The notes under the pieces were generated by a model, which saw only the letters and a program-made list of their open reading frames with translations, ran no database searches and was not told where the DNA came from. Source: Paractinoplanes durhamensis (GTDB lineage Bacteria > Actinomycetota > Actinomycetes > Mycobacteriales > Micromonosporaceae). From it: a DNA stretch of 64,000 nucleotides. Positions 7,910 to 16,027 of the stretch are shown one piece after another; the first letter of the stretch is position 1; every line of letters starts with the position of its first letter. A program made the translations under genes and the position numbers. The stretch is taken from the NCBI RefSeq assembly GCF_016862175.1, contig NZ_BOML01000014.1, forward strand, positions 1-64,000. The letters run 5' to 3'.

Positions 7910-9355
7910 GTGAACCGGATCGGGTCGAGCCTGACGACCATGACTTTGAAGAGACGTGACGTTCTCGCCGCCGGCGGCCTCGTCGGCGGCGCTCTGGCCA
8001 GTGGTGTCCTGGCCGTCCCCGCCGGCGCCGTGGGTCGTTCCGGCGGCTCTTTTCGCGATGGCTACGGCCCCCTGAAGGCGGCCGGCAAGGAGCTGGCCCT
8101 GCCCGCCGGGTTCACCTATCGGACCTTCGGGGCGGCCGGCAGCCGGATGAGCGACGGCCTGCCGACTCCGGGTTGCCACGACGGCCAGGCGGTCTTCCCG
8201 GTCGGCCACGGCCGGGTCCGGGTGATCCGCAACCACGAGATCGACAGCGACACCCCCGGCATCGCGCGCCGCGCCCTGAGCAGCACCAACGCCTACGACC
8301 GTACGGGCCCGGCCGGGGTCACCTCGTCGCTGTACGACCTCGGCTCGGGCCGCCTGCTGGAGAGCTTCCTGGCCCTCAACGGAACCCTCTCCAACTGCGG
8401 CGGCGCCGCCACCCCCTGGGGTTCATGGCTGTCCTGCGAGGAGACCACCGAGGGCACCGGCGCCGGCTTCGAGAAACCGCACGGGTACGTCTTCGAGATC
8501 CCCGCCGCCGCCGGCGGCCCGGTCCAGCCGGTCCCGCTGACGGCGATGGGCCGTTTCGAGCACGAGACCGCCCCGGTCGACCCGAAGACCGGCATCGTCT
8601 ACATGACCGAGGACAACGGCGACCCCGGCGACGGCTTCTACCGGTTCGTCCCGCGCCGCCCCGGGCAGCTGGCGGCCGGCGGCAAGCTGCAGATGCTGGC
8701 GATCACCGGCGAGAAGGAGTACGACACCGCGACCGGCCAGCGGGTCGGCGAGGTCCTCGACGCGCACTGGGTCGACATCGACGAGCCCGACCCGACGGAT
8801 GCCGAGGACAACCCCGGCTCGGTCTACTCCCAGGGCCGGGCCAAGGGTGGCTGCCGGTTCCTCGGCCTGGAGGGCTCGGCCTGGGCCGACGGCGGCGTGA
8901 CGTTCGTGGCGAGCGAGGCCGGCGACGGCGAGAACGGCCAGGTCTGGCGGTACGTGCCGACCGGCCACGACACCGGCAAGCTGAAGCTGCTCTTCGAGTC
9001 CCCCAACCCGCGCACCCTGAACCAGCCGGACACCGTCGCCGTCGCCCCCGACGGCACGCTGCTGCTGGCCGAGGACGGCGACGGCGAGGACGAGGACGGC
9101 GGCGACAACTGGCTGCGCATCCTCACCCCGTCCGGCACGATCGCCAACCTGGCCAAGGTGATCGCCCCGCTCGACCTGCACTTCTGGAGCCCGGAGGACT
9201 TCCCGTCACCGGGCCCGACCGGCGCGAGCGAGCTGGCCGGCGCCGCCTTCACCCCCGACGGCGAGCACCTGTTCATCAACGTGCAGTACCCGGGCGTGAC
9301 CTGCGTGATCACCGGCCGGTGGCAGTCCCCGGCAGATATCGGCCGGTCAGGGTAG
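7910..9355 (+). CDS. PhoX-like (DUF839) secreted phosphatase
   Basis: Exported protein of the PhoX/DUF839 family, which includes Ca- and Fe-dependent alkaline phosphatases. A Tat-type signal (KRRDVLAAGG, followed by a hydrophobic Gly/Ala stretch) is visible near the N-terminus. Family segments follow: 'VIRNHEI', 'CGGAATPWGSWLSCEET', 'PHGYVFEI', 'FEHETAPVDPKTGIVYMTED' and 'DGFYRFVP'. The GTG at 7910 gives 481 residues; an ATG at 7940 lies closer to the twin-arginine motif and is an equally good start. The last 47 bp overlap the convergent nucleosidase gene. Expected to release phosphate from organic esters outside the membrane. Confidence 0.8.
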   Translation: MNRIGSSLTTMTLKRRDVLAAGGLVGGALASGVLAVPAGAVGRSGGSFRDGYGPLKAAGKELALPAGFTYRTFGAAGSRMSDGLPTPGCHDGQAVFPVGHGRVRVIRNHEIDSDTPGIARRALSSTNAYDRTGPAGVTSSLYDLGSGRLLESFLALNGTLSNCGGAATPWGSWLSCEETTEGTGAGFEKPHGYVFEIPAAAGGPVQPVPLTAMGRFEHETAPVDPKTGIVYMTEDNGDPGDGFYRFVPRRPGQLAAGGKLQMLAITGEKEYDTATGQRVGEVLDAHWVDIDEPDPTDAEDNPGSVYSQGRAKGGCRFLGLEGSAWADGGVTFVASEAGDGENGQVWRYVPTGHDTGKLKLLFESPNPRTLNQPDTVAVAPDGTLLLAEDGDGEDEDGGDNWLRILTPSGTIANLAKVIAPLDLHFWSPEDFPSPGPTGASELAGAAFTPDGEHLFINVQYPGVTCVITGRWQSPADIGRSG

Positions 9356-10562
9356 CGAGGTCGGGCCGGTCGATCTTGTCGAGCAGCTCCGGCAGCTCGG
9401 CGAGCCGGCCGCGCTCCTCCAGCCAGTCGAGCACCCGCCGCGGCTCGTCGCCGGCCGGGAAGCGGGCCCGGTCGTACCGGGGTACCTCGGCCAGGTCGGC
9501 CAGCTTCACCCAGTCGTCGACGAGCCGGTGGACGACGTCGAGCCGCACCGCCCCGGGAAGCTTCCCGGCGGGGCGCTCCGGCGGCCTGGCCGGCAGCAGA
9601 CGACCGAGAAGCGCGAAGAGCACTTCGGCCGAGGCCCGGGCGGCGAACTCCTTGAACCGGTCGTCCCGATCGGCCCCCGCGTGATCCATCACGCCCTTGG
9701 CGACCAGCCAGTGCGGCACGCCGAGCTCGTCGGCCGCCGCCGCCACGGTGGCCGCCTCCATCTCCATCCCGACGATCTTGCGTTCGCCCATCCGCCGCAG
9801 TTCGTCCCAGATCCCGTCCCACTCGACGACCGCGCTGCCGCTGGCCATCGCCCCGGCTAGCACCTTGAACGGGAGAGTCGCCGGCCCGTGCACGTCCTCG
9901 GCCCGCAGCCGGGCGATGTGCCGCCAGCCCGCCTCGGTGAGCACCCACCCGGCACCGTCCGGCGCGACCAGGCCGTCCGCGACCAGCCCGGCGACCCCGC
10001 CCGGCCAGTCGTCCCGCGAAAAGTAGCGATCGAACGCCGGATGCCGGCGCGGATCCTCGCCGCGATACAGCCGTTCCATGAACCAGACCCCGGCCTGCCC
10101 GGCCGAGGCCCGCCCGTAGCTGGGCAGCCCCTCCGGCCGGAAGTCCTGGGCGGCCCGCAGCCAGGCACCGGTCAGCCGGAACTTGTCGTGGTCGCCCCAG
10201 AACTCGGCACCGTTCCACTTGCCCTCGTCGTACTGGTAGGCGCGCTGCGCCACGATCACGTCACCGAGAACCGCGTCGCCCGGGCGGCCCGCGCACACGC
10301 CGCACATCGCCACGCAGATCGGGTTCAGCTTGCTGATCAGCGAGGTCAGGACCGGGGCGAGGGCGGTGCCCCCCATCCGGGCCGGCCGGGCGAGCGCGAT
10401 CGTGAGCGTGCCACCCGCCTCGGCCGCGAGCTGCCCGATCAGGTAGGGCATCCGGGCCCCGGAGTCGCACTCCCGCCACTCACGGACCCCGTTGCCGGCC
10501 CGGCGGGCCGCTTCCAGCTCTTCCGGCAGCGCCGTGATGATCAACCCATCGACGCGGTCCAC
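9309..10562 (-). CDS. Nucleoside phosphorylase/nucleosidase-fold protein with C-terminal effector-associated domain
   Basis: A 417-residue protein whose first 325 residues have the PNP/UDP phosphorylase fold: 'LIITALPEEL' first strand, 'MCGVCAGRPGD...LGDVIVA' glycine-rich phosphate/nucleoside region, 'GMEMEAA' catalytic glutamates (E267/E269) and 'KGVMDHA' (D293). An insertion near residues 200-240 ('GLVADGLV...GWVLTEAG') looks like a small winged helix. The C-terminus (about 339-405) is a compact all-helical domain ending 'RRVLDWLEERGRLAELPELLDKIDRPDL', like the effector-associated domains (EAD) of bacterial conflict systems. Start is the GTG at 10562 with a strong GGGGGAG ribosome site. No partner gene is adjacent. 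It could alternatively be a housekeeping nucleosidase, but the EAD-like tail argues against that. Confidence 0.75.
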   Translation of the reverse strand: MDRVDGLIITALPEELEAARRAGNGVREWRECDSGARMPYLIGQLAAEAGGTLTIALARPARMGGTALAPVLTSLISKLNPICVAMCGVCAGRPGDAVLGDVIVAQRAYQYDEGKWNGAEFWGDHDKFRLTGAWLRAAQDFRPEGLPSYGRASAGQAGVWFMERLYRGEDPRRHPAFDRYFSRDDWPGGVAGLVADGLVAPDGAGWVLTEAGWRHIARLRAEDVHGPATLPFKVLAGAMASGSAVVEWDGIWDELRRMGERKIVGMEMEAATVAAAADELGVPHWLVAKGVMDHAGADRDDRFKEFAARASAEVLFALLGRLLPARPPERPAGKLPGAVRLDVVHRLVDDWVKLADLAEVPRYDRARFPAGDEPRRVLDWLEERGRLAELPELLDKIDRPDLATLTGRYLPGTATGR

Positions 10563-10927
10563 TAGCTCCCCCGACCGGCAGCAAGAATTACTATTTTCCC
10601 CCACTTGCGCACGCAAGACCTCCCCATTATCAGTCCCCGACGGGAGTCTGACACGGATAGTTGATCTCGCGCATTCGGGATACCTTTCCGGAATGGCGCA
10701 ACAAAGCGTGTTGATCAAACTACTTCCAGGTCAACTTGACGCCAACCGCGCGCCGGAAGGAATTCGGTAGCCGACCGATCTAGCATCTCCTAGCCATTGG
10801 CAGTACGAATCAGAGACAATTGATCGGCGCGACTCCTATTCGACAGGCAACCGCCTTATCGATTACCGAAAGGGCGACCCGCCCAACCGACCGCGCGAGC
10901 CCGGACCGCCGAACTAGGCTGTAGATC
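10563..10927. other. Divergent promoter region with one imperfect palindrome
   Basis: This 365-bp gap is lower in G+C than its flanks and must hold the promoters of the nucleosidase (minus) and LLM gene (plus). An imperfect palindrome, ATTCGGGA...TCCGGAAT, lies near 10671-10696. A 25-codon plus-strand frame starting at 10693 has no support and I do not call it. Confidence 0.5.
10915..10920 (+). promoter_or_regulatory. -10 hexamer of LLM gene (leaderless)
   Basis: TAGGCT stands 7 nt before the ATG at 10928, so transcription would start at the start codon. No ribosome site is present. Confidence 0.5.
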
Positions 10928-11707
10928 ATGACTTCGAGGCCTGTCCGGATCGGTGTGCAGATCCAGCCGCAGCACGCCGACTACGCGACCATCCGCCGTG
11001 CCGCCGCCGAGGCGGAGGACATCGGTGCGGACATCCTGTTCAACTGGGACCACTTCTATCCGCTCTACGGCGAGCCGGACGGCCTGCACTTCGAGTGCTG
11101 GACGATGCTCGCCGCCTGGGCCGAGCAGACCACCCGGGCCGAGATCGGCGCCCTGGTCACCTGCAACAGCTACCGCAACCCGGAGTTGCTCGCCGACATG
11201 GCCCGCACCGTCGACCACATCGGCGGCGGCCGGCTCATCCTCGGCATCGGCTCCGGCTGGTTCGAGAAGGACTACGACGAGTACGGGTACGAGTTCGGCA
11301 CCGCCGGTGGGCGCCTCGACAAGCTGGCCGAGGACCTTCCGCGGATCGAGTCGCGGCTGTCGAAGCTCAACCCGGCGCCGACCCGCAAGATCCCCACGCT
11401 GATCGGCGGGGGCGGCGAGAAGAAGACGCTGAAGCTGGTGGCCAAGCACGCCGACATCTGGCACAGCTTCGGCGACGCCGAGACGGTCGAGCGCAAGACC
11501 GGCATCCTCCGCGAGCACTGCGCCACCGTGGGCCGCGACCCGTCGGAGATCGAGATCTCGGCCGGCGTCGGCGGCAAGCCGGCCGACAAGGGCCAGGCGC
11601 TGCTGGATCTGGGCGTCACCATGTTCACCGTCGGCACCGGCGGCCCGGACTACGACTTCAGTGAACTTCGTGATTGGGTCGCCTGGCGCGACCAGGTCAA
11701 CGGCTGA
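10928..11707 (+). CDS. LLM-class (F420-dependent type) oxidoreductase
   Basis: A 259-residue TIM-barrel oxidoreductase of the luciferase-like monooxygenase superfamily, short type common in actinobacteria and usually assigned to coenzyme F420. Visible segments are 'RIGVQIQPQHADYATIRRAAAEAEDIGAD', 'NWDHFYPL', 'LVTCNSYRNPELLADMARTVDHIGGGRLILGIGSGWFEKDY' and 'IPTLIGGGGEKKTLKLVAKHADIWH'. Substrate unknown. Transcribed alone: a leaderless promoter precedes it and a strong hairpin terminator follows. Confidence 0.85.
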   Translation: MTSRPVRIGVQIQPQHADYATIRRAAAEAEDIGADILFNWDHFYPLYGEPDGLHFECWTMLAAWAEQTTRAEIGALVTCNSYRNPELLADMARTVDHIGGGRLILGIGSGWFEKDYDEYGYEFGTAGGRLDKLAEDLPRIESRLSKLNPAPTRKIPTLIGGGGEKKTLKLVAKHADIWHSFGDAETVERKTGILREHCATVGRDPSEIEISAGVGGKPADKGQALLDLGVTMFTVGTGGPDYDFSELRDWVAWRDQVNG

Positions 11708-11714
11708 CCTCGAC

Positions 11715-11744
11715 GATGCCCCCGGCCCCGCGGCCGGGGGCATC
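11715..11744 (+). terminator. Rho-independent-type hairpin after LLM gene
   Basis: GATGCCCCCGGCC and its complement GGCCGGGGGCATC flank a tiny loop just after the LLM stop. The stem is nearly all G+C; only a short T-rich stretch follows (GGTGTTTC). Confidence 0.8.
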
Positions 11745-11758
11745 GGTGTTTCGATGAC

Positions 11759-11764
11759 TATGAT
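11759..11764 (+). promoter_or_regulatory. -10 hexamer of methyltransferase gene (leaderless)
   Basis: TATGAT lies 6 nt before the GTG start, a near-consensus -10 element. Confidence 0.5.
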
Positions 11765-11770
11765 CACGCC

Positions 11771-12568
11771 GTGGACGAACTCGACACGACGGTGGCGCAC
11801 CCGGCCCGGCGGTACAACTACTGGCTCGGCGGCAAGGACAACTTCGCGGCCGACCGGGAGTCCGGCGACCAGCTCGAGGCATTGTTCCCCAAGGTTCGGC
11901 TGGGCGCGCTCGCCAACCGTGCGCTGCTGCGCCGGGCCACCACGTTCCTCGCGGGCGAGGCCGGCATCCGGCAGTTCCTCGACATCGGCACCGGCCTGCC
12001 GACCGCCGACAACACCCACGAGGTCGCGCAGCGCATCGCCCCGGAGTCGCGGGTCGTCTACGTCGACAACGATCCGATGGTGATGGTCCACGCGCGAGCG
12101 TTGCTCACCAGCAGCGATGCGGGACGTACGGCGTACATCGAAGCCGATCTCCATGATCCGGCGTCCATCCTGGCCGATCCGGTCGTCGGTCAGACCCTCG
12201 ACCTGACCCGGCCGGTCGGCCTGATGCTGATCGCGGTGCTGCACTTCGTGCACGGGAACGGCGCCGCCAAGCCGATCGTCCAGGAGCTGATGGCCGCGCT
12301 GCCGCCGGGCAGTTTCCTGGTCGCCACCCACGCCACCTCGGATTTCGGCACCCCCGAGCAGCAGCGGCTCTACCAGCAGCTGATCGAGGAGGGCAAGTCC
12401 GACGTGTGGACCCGCCCGAAGGACGAGTTCACCGATCTCTTCGACGGCCTGGAGCTGGTCGAGCCGGGTGTCACCCCGGCCAGCGAGTGGCGGCCGGAGC
12501 CGGGCGCGGAGATCCCGGCCCGCTCGGACATCAACATCTGGACTGCGACCGCCCGCAAGCCGGGATAA
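11771..12568 (+). CDS. SAM-dependent methyltransferase, DUF574 (Methyltransf_19) family
   Basis: A 265-residue methyltransferase of the actinobacteria-specific DUF574 family. The family signature is clear: 'HPARRYNYWLGGKDNFAADRE' near the N-terminus, 'FLDIGTGLPTADNTHEVAQ' SAM-binding loop and 'VVYVDNDPMV', followed by 'FVHG' and 'RSDINIWTATARKPG' at the end. The acceptor is unknown. GTG start at 11771, with a TATGAT hexamer 6 nt before it and no ribosome site, so probably leaderless. Stands alone between two intergenic gaps. Confidence 0.9.
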   Translation: MDELDTTVAHPARRYNYWLGGKDNFAADRESGDQLEALFPKVRLGALANRALLRRATTFLAGEAGIRQFLDIGTGLPTADNTHEVAQRIAPESRVVYVDNDPMVMVHARALLTSSDAGRTAYIEADLHDPASILADPVVGQTLDLTRPVGLMLIAVLHFVHGNGAAKPIVQELMAALPPGSFLVATHATSDFGTPEQQRLYQQLIEEGKSDVWTRPKDEFTDLFDGLELVEPGVTPASEWRPEPGAEIPARSDINIWTATARKPG

Positions 12569-12687
12569 AACTCCCGTAGCAATCTGCTCACAGGTCCCTG
12601 ATGGATAGTTGACCGTCAATCAAACATCGCCTCCTAGGTTCATTTGCAGACGTCAATACGACGTCGGCAGACACCCCTGGAGGACCC

Positions 12688-13860
12688 ATGCGCTCCCCTC
12701 TCGCCGCCGCGGTTGCCGCCGGTGCGGCCCTCGCCCTCACCGTCTCGGCACCGGCCTTCGCCGCCGACCCGACCGGCACCGTCCTGCACGCCGGCAGCCC
12801 GGACGCCGTCGCCGGCAGCTACCTGGTGGTGCTCAAGGACGGCGCGCTCCCCCGCGCCGACCAGCTCACCCGGCACTACGGCGGCAGCGTCACCCGGGTG
12901 TTCGGGCACGCCGTCGAGGGCTACGCCGCCCGGCTGACCGCACGGCAGGCGGCCCGGCTCGCCGCCGACCCGTCGGTGGCCGGCGTCGAGGCCGACCAGA
13001 CCGTCCGGATCGCCGACACCCAGAGCTCCGCGCCGTGGGGCCTGGACCGGTCCGACCAGCGCGCCCTGCCGCTGAGCGACACCTACACGTACGGGCCGAG
13101 CAGCGGCGTCACCGTCTACGTGGTGGACACCGGCATCACCGTCACCCACCAGGACTTCGGCGGGCGGGCCGGTTACGGCTACGACGCGGTCGACGGCGAC
13201 AACGTGGCGCAGGACGGCAACGGGCACGGCACGTTCGTGGCCGGGGTCGCGGCCGGCAGCACGTACGGCGTCGCCAAGAGCGCGAACATCGTCGGCGTGC
13301 GGGTGCTCGACAACAACGGTTCCGGCACCACCGCCGGGGTGATCGCCGGCATCGACTGGGTCACCGCCAACGCGCGGGCCGGCTACTCGGTCGCCAACCT
13401 CAGCCTCGGCGGGGGCACCAGCACCACCCTCGACGCCGCGGTGCGCCGGTCGATCACGGCCGGCATCCCCTACGCGATCGCGGCCGGCAACTCCGGGGTC
13501 AACGCGAGCACCAGCTCCCCGGCCCGGGTCACCGAGGCGCTGACGGTCGGCGCGACCAGCAGCACCGACGCCAAGGCCTCCTGGTCCAACTACGGTTCGG
13601 TGCTGGACCTGTTCGCCCCGGGCGTCTCGATCACCTCGGACTGGCGGACCAGCAACACCGCGACGTACACCGGAAGTGGCACCTCGTTCTCCTCGCCGCA
13701 CGTGGCCGGCGCCGCCGCGCTCTACCTCGCCGCCCACCCGGGTGCGTCGGTGACCACGGTGAACGCGGCGATCGTCAACGCGGCCACCACCGGCGTGGTG
13801 ACCAGCGCGGGCAGCGGCTCGCCGAACCGCCTGCTCTACACGGCGACCCTGTCGAGCTGA
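12688..13860 (+). CDS. Secreted subtilisin-like serine protease (S8, proteinase K/aqualysin type)
   Basis: Exported 390-residue protease. A signal peptide ends near 'APAFAADP' (about 27). An inhibitor_I9 propeptide follows ('[22 protein letters not shown]', to about residue 110). The catalytic domain has the complete triad: Asp147 in VVDTG, His180 in NGHGTFVAG and Ser333 in [11 protein letters not shown], with the oxyanion Asn in 'AAGNSG'. Ends without the P-domain or CBM often seen in homologues. A TTGACC box at 12609 and a TAGGTT box at 12635 may form its promoter, though the 20-nt spacer is long. GGAGG precedes the ATG. Confidence 0.93.
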   Translation: MRSPLAAAVAAGAALALTVSAPAFAADPTGTVLHAGSPDAVAGSYLVVLKDGALPRADQLTRHYGGSVTRVFGHAVEGYAARLTARQAARLAADPSVAGVEADQTVRIADTQSSAPWGLDRSDQRALPLSDTYTYGPSSGVTVYVVDTGITVTHQDFGGRAGYGYDAVDGDNVAQDGNGHGTFVAGVAAGSTYGVAKSANIVGVRVLDNNGSGTTAGVIAGIDWVTANARAGYSVANLSLGGGTSTTLDAAVRRSITAGIPYAIAAGNSGVNASTSSPARVTEALTVGATSSTDAKASWSNYGSVLDLFAPGVSITSDWRTSNTATYTGSGTSFSSPHVAGAAALYLAAHPGASVTTVNAAIVNAATTGVVTSAGSGSPNRLLYTATLSS

Positions 13861-13866
13861 CCGGCG

Positions 13867-14481
13867 TCAGCTGCTCAGCCAGCGATCCAGCTCGCTGAGC
13901 ACGTGCTCGATCTCGGGGTAGAGCCCGGCGGAGATCTCCGCCGGGCTCTGCCCCGCCTTGGTGCGCCGGCCGGACTCGCGGATGACGATCTGGAAGACGC
14001 CGGCCAGCGCGATGCCCTGCAGGCGGGCGATCTCCGGGGCGACCGGGGTGGTGTCGGCGATCGCGGCGGCCAGGGCGGTGGCCAGCCGGTCGGTCATGTC
14101 CAGGGCGAGCCGGTTGACCGCCGGGCTGATCGCGGCCAGGTAGCCGAGGTTGCCGCGGGCGTTCTCGGCCGGCATGTCGCGGATCGCCGACACCGTCTCC
14201 AGCACGAAGTCGCGGATCGCCTCGGCCGGGCTCAGCCCGGCCGGCCGGGTGCGGATCAGCTCGCCCAGCTGCTCCTGTATCTGCTGCTCCCGGTCGGTGA
14301 CCAGCTGTTCCTTGGTCGGGAAGTAGTTGTAGAGCGTCTGCTCGGCCACCTCCGCCGCGCGCGCGATCTCGCTGACCGCCACCTGCTCGTAGCCCCGCTC
14401 GGCGAACAGCCGGGCCGCGGTCTCGGCGATCAGGCGCCGCGTGCGCGCCTTCTTCAGGTCACGAAGTCCGGGTTGAGCCAT
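13867..14481 (-). CDS. TetR-family repressor, probable regulator of adjacent MFS pump
   Basis: A 204-residue TetR protein: N-terminal helix-turn-helix with 'VSEIARAAEVAEQTLYNYFPTKEQLV' and a variable helical ligand domain. Its ATG is 70 bp from that of the divergent MFS transporter. Between them lies a perfect 14-bp palindrome that overlaps the transporter's -10 box, so repression of the pump is very likely. Its own start shows a TAGACT hexamer 6 nt upstream (plus-strand 14488-14493) and is probably leaderless. Stop is 6 bp from the end of the subtilase gene (convergent). Confidence 0.9.
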   Translation of the reverse strand: MAQPGLRDLKKARTRRLIAETAARLFAERGYEQVAVSEIARAAEVAEQTLYNYFPTKEQLVTDREQQIQEQLGELIRTRPAGLSPAEAIRDFVLETVSAIRDMPAENARGNLGYLAAISPAVNRLALDMTDRLATALAAAIADTTPVAPEIARLQGIALAGVFQIVIRESGRRTKAGQSPAEISAGLYPEIEHVLSELDRWLSS

Positions 14482-14525
14482 TCCCGGAGTCTATCCCGCC
14501 ACATTTTTATAGCTGGCGCAATTTC

Positions 14526-14539
14526 TAGAGTGCACTCTA
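14526..14539. promoter_or_regulatory. Perfect palindromic operator for TetR/MFS pair
   Basis: TAGAGTGCACTCTA is a perfect 14-bp palindrome between the divergent TetR and MFS genes. Its right end overlaps the TAAGCT hexamer (14538-14543) that is exactly 7 nt before the MFS ATG. A bound repressor would therefore block the transporter promoter. Confidence 0.85.
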
Positions 14540-14543
14540 AGCT
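14538..14543 (+). promoter_or_regulatory. -10 hexamer of MFS gene (leaderless)
   Basis: TAAGCT followed by 7 nt and the ATG at 14551. This spacing decides the start: the message would begin at the A of ATG. Confidence 0.6.
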
Positions 14544-14550
14544 TGTGCCC

Positions 14551-15987
14551 ATGACGACTCCGCAACCCCGATCGCTGCGCGAGGCCTGGATGGCCCTCGC
14601 CGGCCTGTCGGCCGTGTTCCTGTTCGAGATGCTCGACAACTCGATCCTCAACGTCGCGCTGCCCACCATCGGCCGTGAGCTGCACGCCTCGACGGTCGCC
14701 CTGCAGTGGGTGACCGGGGCGTACTCGGTGGTGTTCGGCGGCCTGATGCTGGCGTTCGGCACCCTCGCCGACCGGGTCGGCCGCCGCCGGATCATGCTGA
14801 TCGGCCTGGTGCTGCTCGGCGCGGCCAGCATGGCCACCGCGTTCGTCACCACCGCCGAGCAGCTGATCGCGGTCCGGGCGCTGATGGGCGTCGCCGCCGC
14901 GATGACCACGCCCGGGTCGATCGCGCTCGCCTTCCGGCTGTTCGCGGCGGACGGCCTGCGCCTGCGCGCGATCAACCTGATCTCCACGGTCGGCCTGATC
15001 GGGCTCGCGATCGGGCCGACGACCGGCGGTTTCGTGCTCGCGGTCGCCCCCTGGCAGGTCCTGCTGCTGGTCAACGTGCCGATCGCGGTGCTCGCGTTCC
15101 TCGGGGTGCGCTCCGGCATCGCCGCCGACGACCCGGCCGATCTGCACCGCGACCCGATCGACATCGCCGGCGCGCTGCTCGGCACGACGACGATCGTGCT
15201 CGCCCTGGTCGCCCCCACCCTGTTCGTGAACGAGGGCACCGGCTCGTGGGCGCCGTGGGCGGCCACCGCCGCGGCCGTCGCGGCCGCCGTCCTGTTCGTG
15301 CTGCGCGAGCGCTCGGCCCGCTACCCGCTCCTCGACCTGAAGCTCATCGCCCGCCCGCTGGTCGCCAGCGGCCTGGCCTACAAGATCGCCACCGGCCTGG
15401 CCATCGCCGGCATGGGCTACCTGGTGACCCTGGAGCTGCAGCTCGACTGGGGCTGGTCCCCGGCGCTCGCCGCGGCCGGCATGCTCCCGCAGGTCATCGT
15501 CCTGATCGCCGGCGGCCCGTTCGTCAACCGGTTCGTCGCGTGGGCCGGCCTCGACCGTGCCGCTTGGCTCAGCGCGTCCTCGGTGGTGGCCGGGCTGACC
15601 GTCTACGGCCTGCTGCACCGCTTCGGCTACGTCTGGATCGCGGTCGCCCTCGTCCTGGTCGCGGCCGGCATCCGGGTCAACGGCGTGGTCGCCGGCACCA
15701 ACGTGATGCGCGGCCTGCCGGAGAACCGCACCTCGATCGGCGCGGCCCTGGTCGACACCGCCTCCGAGGTCGCCACCGGCGTCAGCATCGCCGCCACCGG
15801 CACCGTCCTGGCCACCCTGGTCACCGGCACCCTGACCACCCCGGAGTGGAGCGCCCACCAGACCGCCCAGTTCCAGCTGGCGGTCACCGTCTCCGCCCTC
15901 GCCCTGGCCGCGGTGGCCGGCGCCCTGGTCGCCTGGGGCTTCCACCGCACCCGCAGCGCAGCCGAGGACCACGCCCTGGCCGGATAG
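14551..15987 (+). CDS. MFS drug efflux transporter, DHA2 (EmrB/QacA) type
   Basis: A 478-residue major-facilitator protein with about 14 hydrophobic segments. Typical DHA2 motifs: 'MLDNSILNVALPTIGRELHAS' in helix 1, 'ADRVGRRRIMLIGLVL' (motif A) and 'GPTTGGFVL' (motif C, antiporter signature). Expected to export hydrophobic drugs or dyes by proton antiport. Under control of the divergent TetR gene through the palindrome in the 69-bp gap. The start at 14551 is set by the leaderless promoter; longer reading frames upstream run through the operator and the TetR gene. Confidence 0.92.
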   Translation: MTTPQPRSLREAWMALAGLSAVFLFEMLDNSILNVALPTIGRELHASTVALQWVTGAYSVVFGGLMLAFGTLADRVGRRRIMLIGLVLLGAASMATAFVTTAEQLIAVRALMGVAAAMTTPGSIALAFRLFAADGLRLRAINLISTVGLIGLAIGPTTGGFVLAVAPWQVLLLVNVPIAVLAFLGVRSGIAADDPADLHRDPIDIAGALLGTTTIVLALVAPTLFVNEGTGSWAPWAATAAAVAAAVLFVLRERSARYPLLDLKLIARPLVASGLAYKIATGLAIAGMGYLVTLELQLDWGWSPALAAAGMLPQVIVLIAGGPFVNRFVAWAGLDRAAWLSASSVVAGLTVYGLLHRFGYVWIAVALVLVAAGIRVNGVVAGTNVMRGLPENRTSIGAALVDTASEVATGVSIAATGTVLATLVTGTLTTPEWSAHQTAQFQLAVTVSALALAAVAGALVAWGFHRTRSAAEDHALAG

Positions 15988-15988
15988 C

Positions 15989-16016
15989 GGGCCCGCCCGG
16001 GCGACCGGGCGGACCC
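15989..16016. terminator. Bidirectional hairpin between MFS and GH54 genes
   Basis: Arms GGGCCCGCCCGG and CCGGGCGGACCC (11 of 12 paired) with a GCGA loop sit between two convergent genes only 40 bp apart. Likely terminator for both. Confidence 0.65.
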
Positions 16017-16027
16017 TCGGCTACCGG

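Noticed and set aside
10693-10770. 25-codon plus-strand frame in the nucleosidase/LLM gap
   Set aside because: No ribosome site, no promoter at the right distance and no codon bias.
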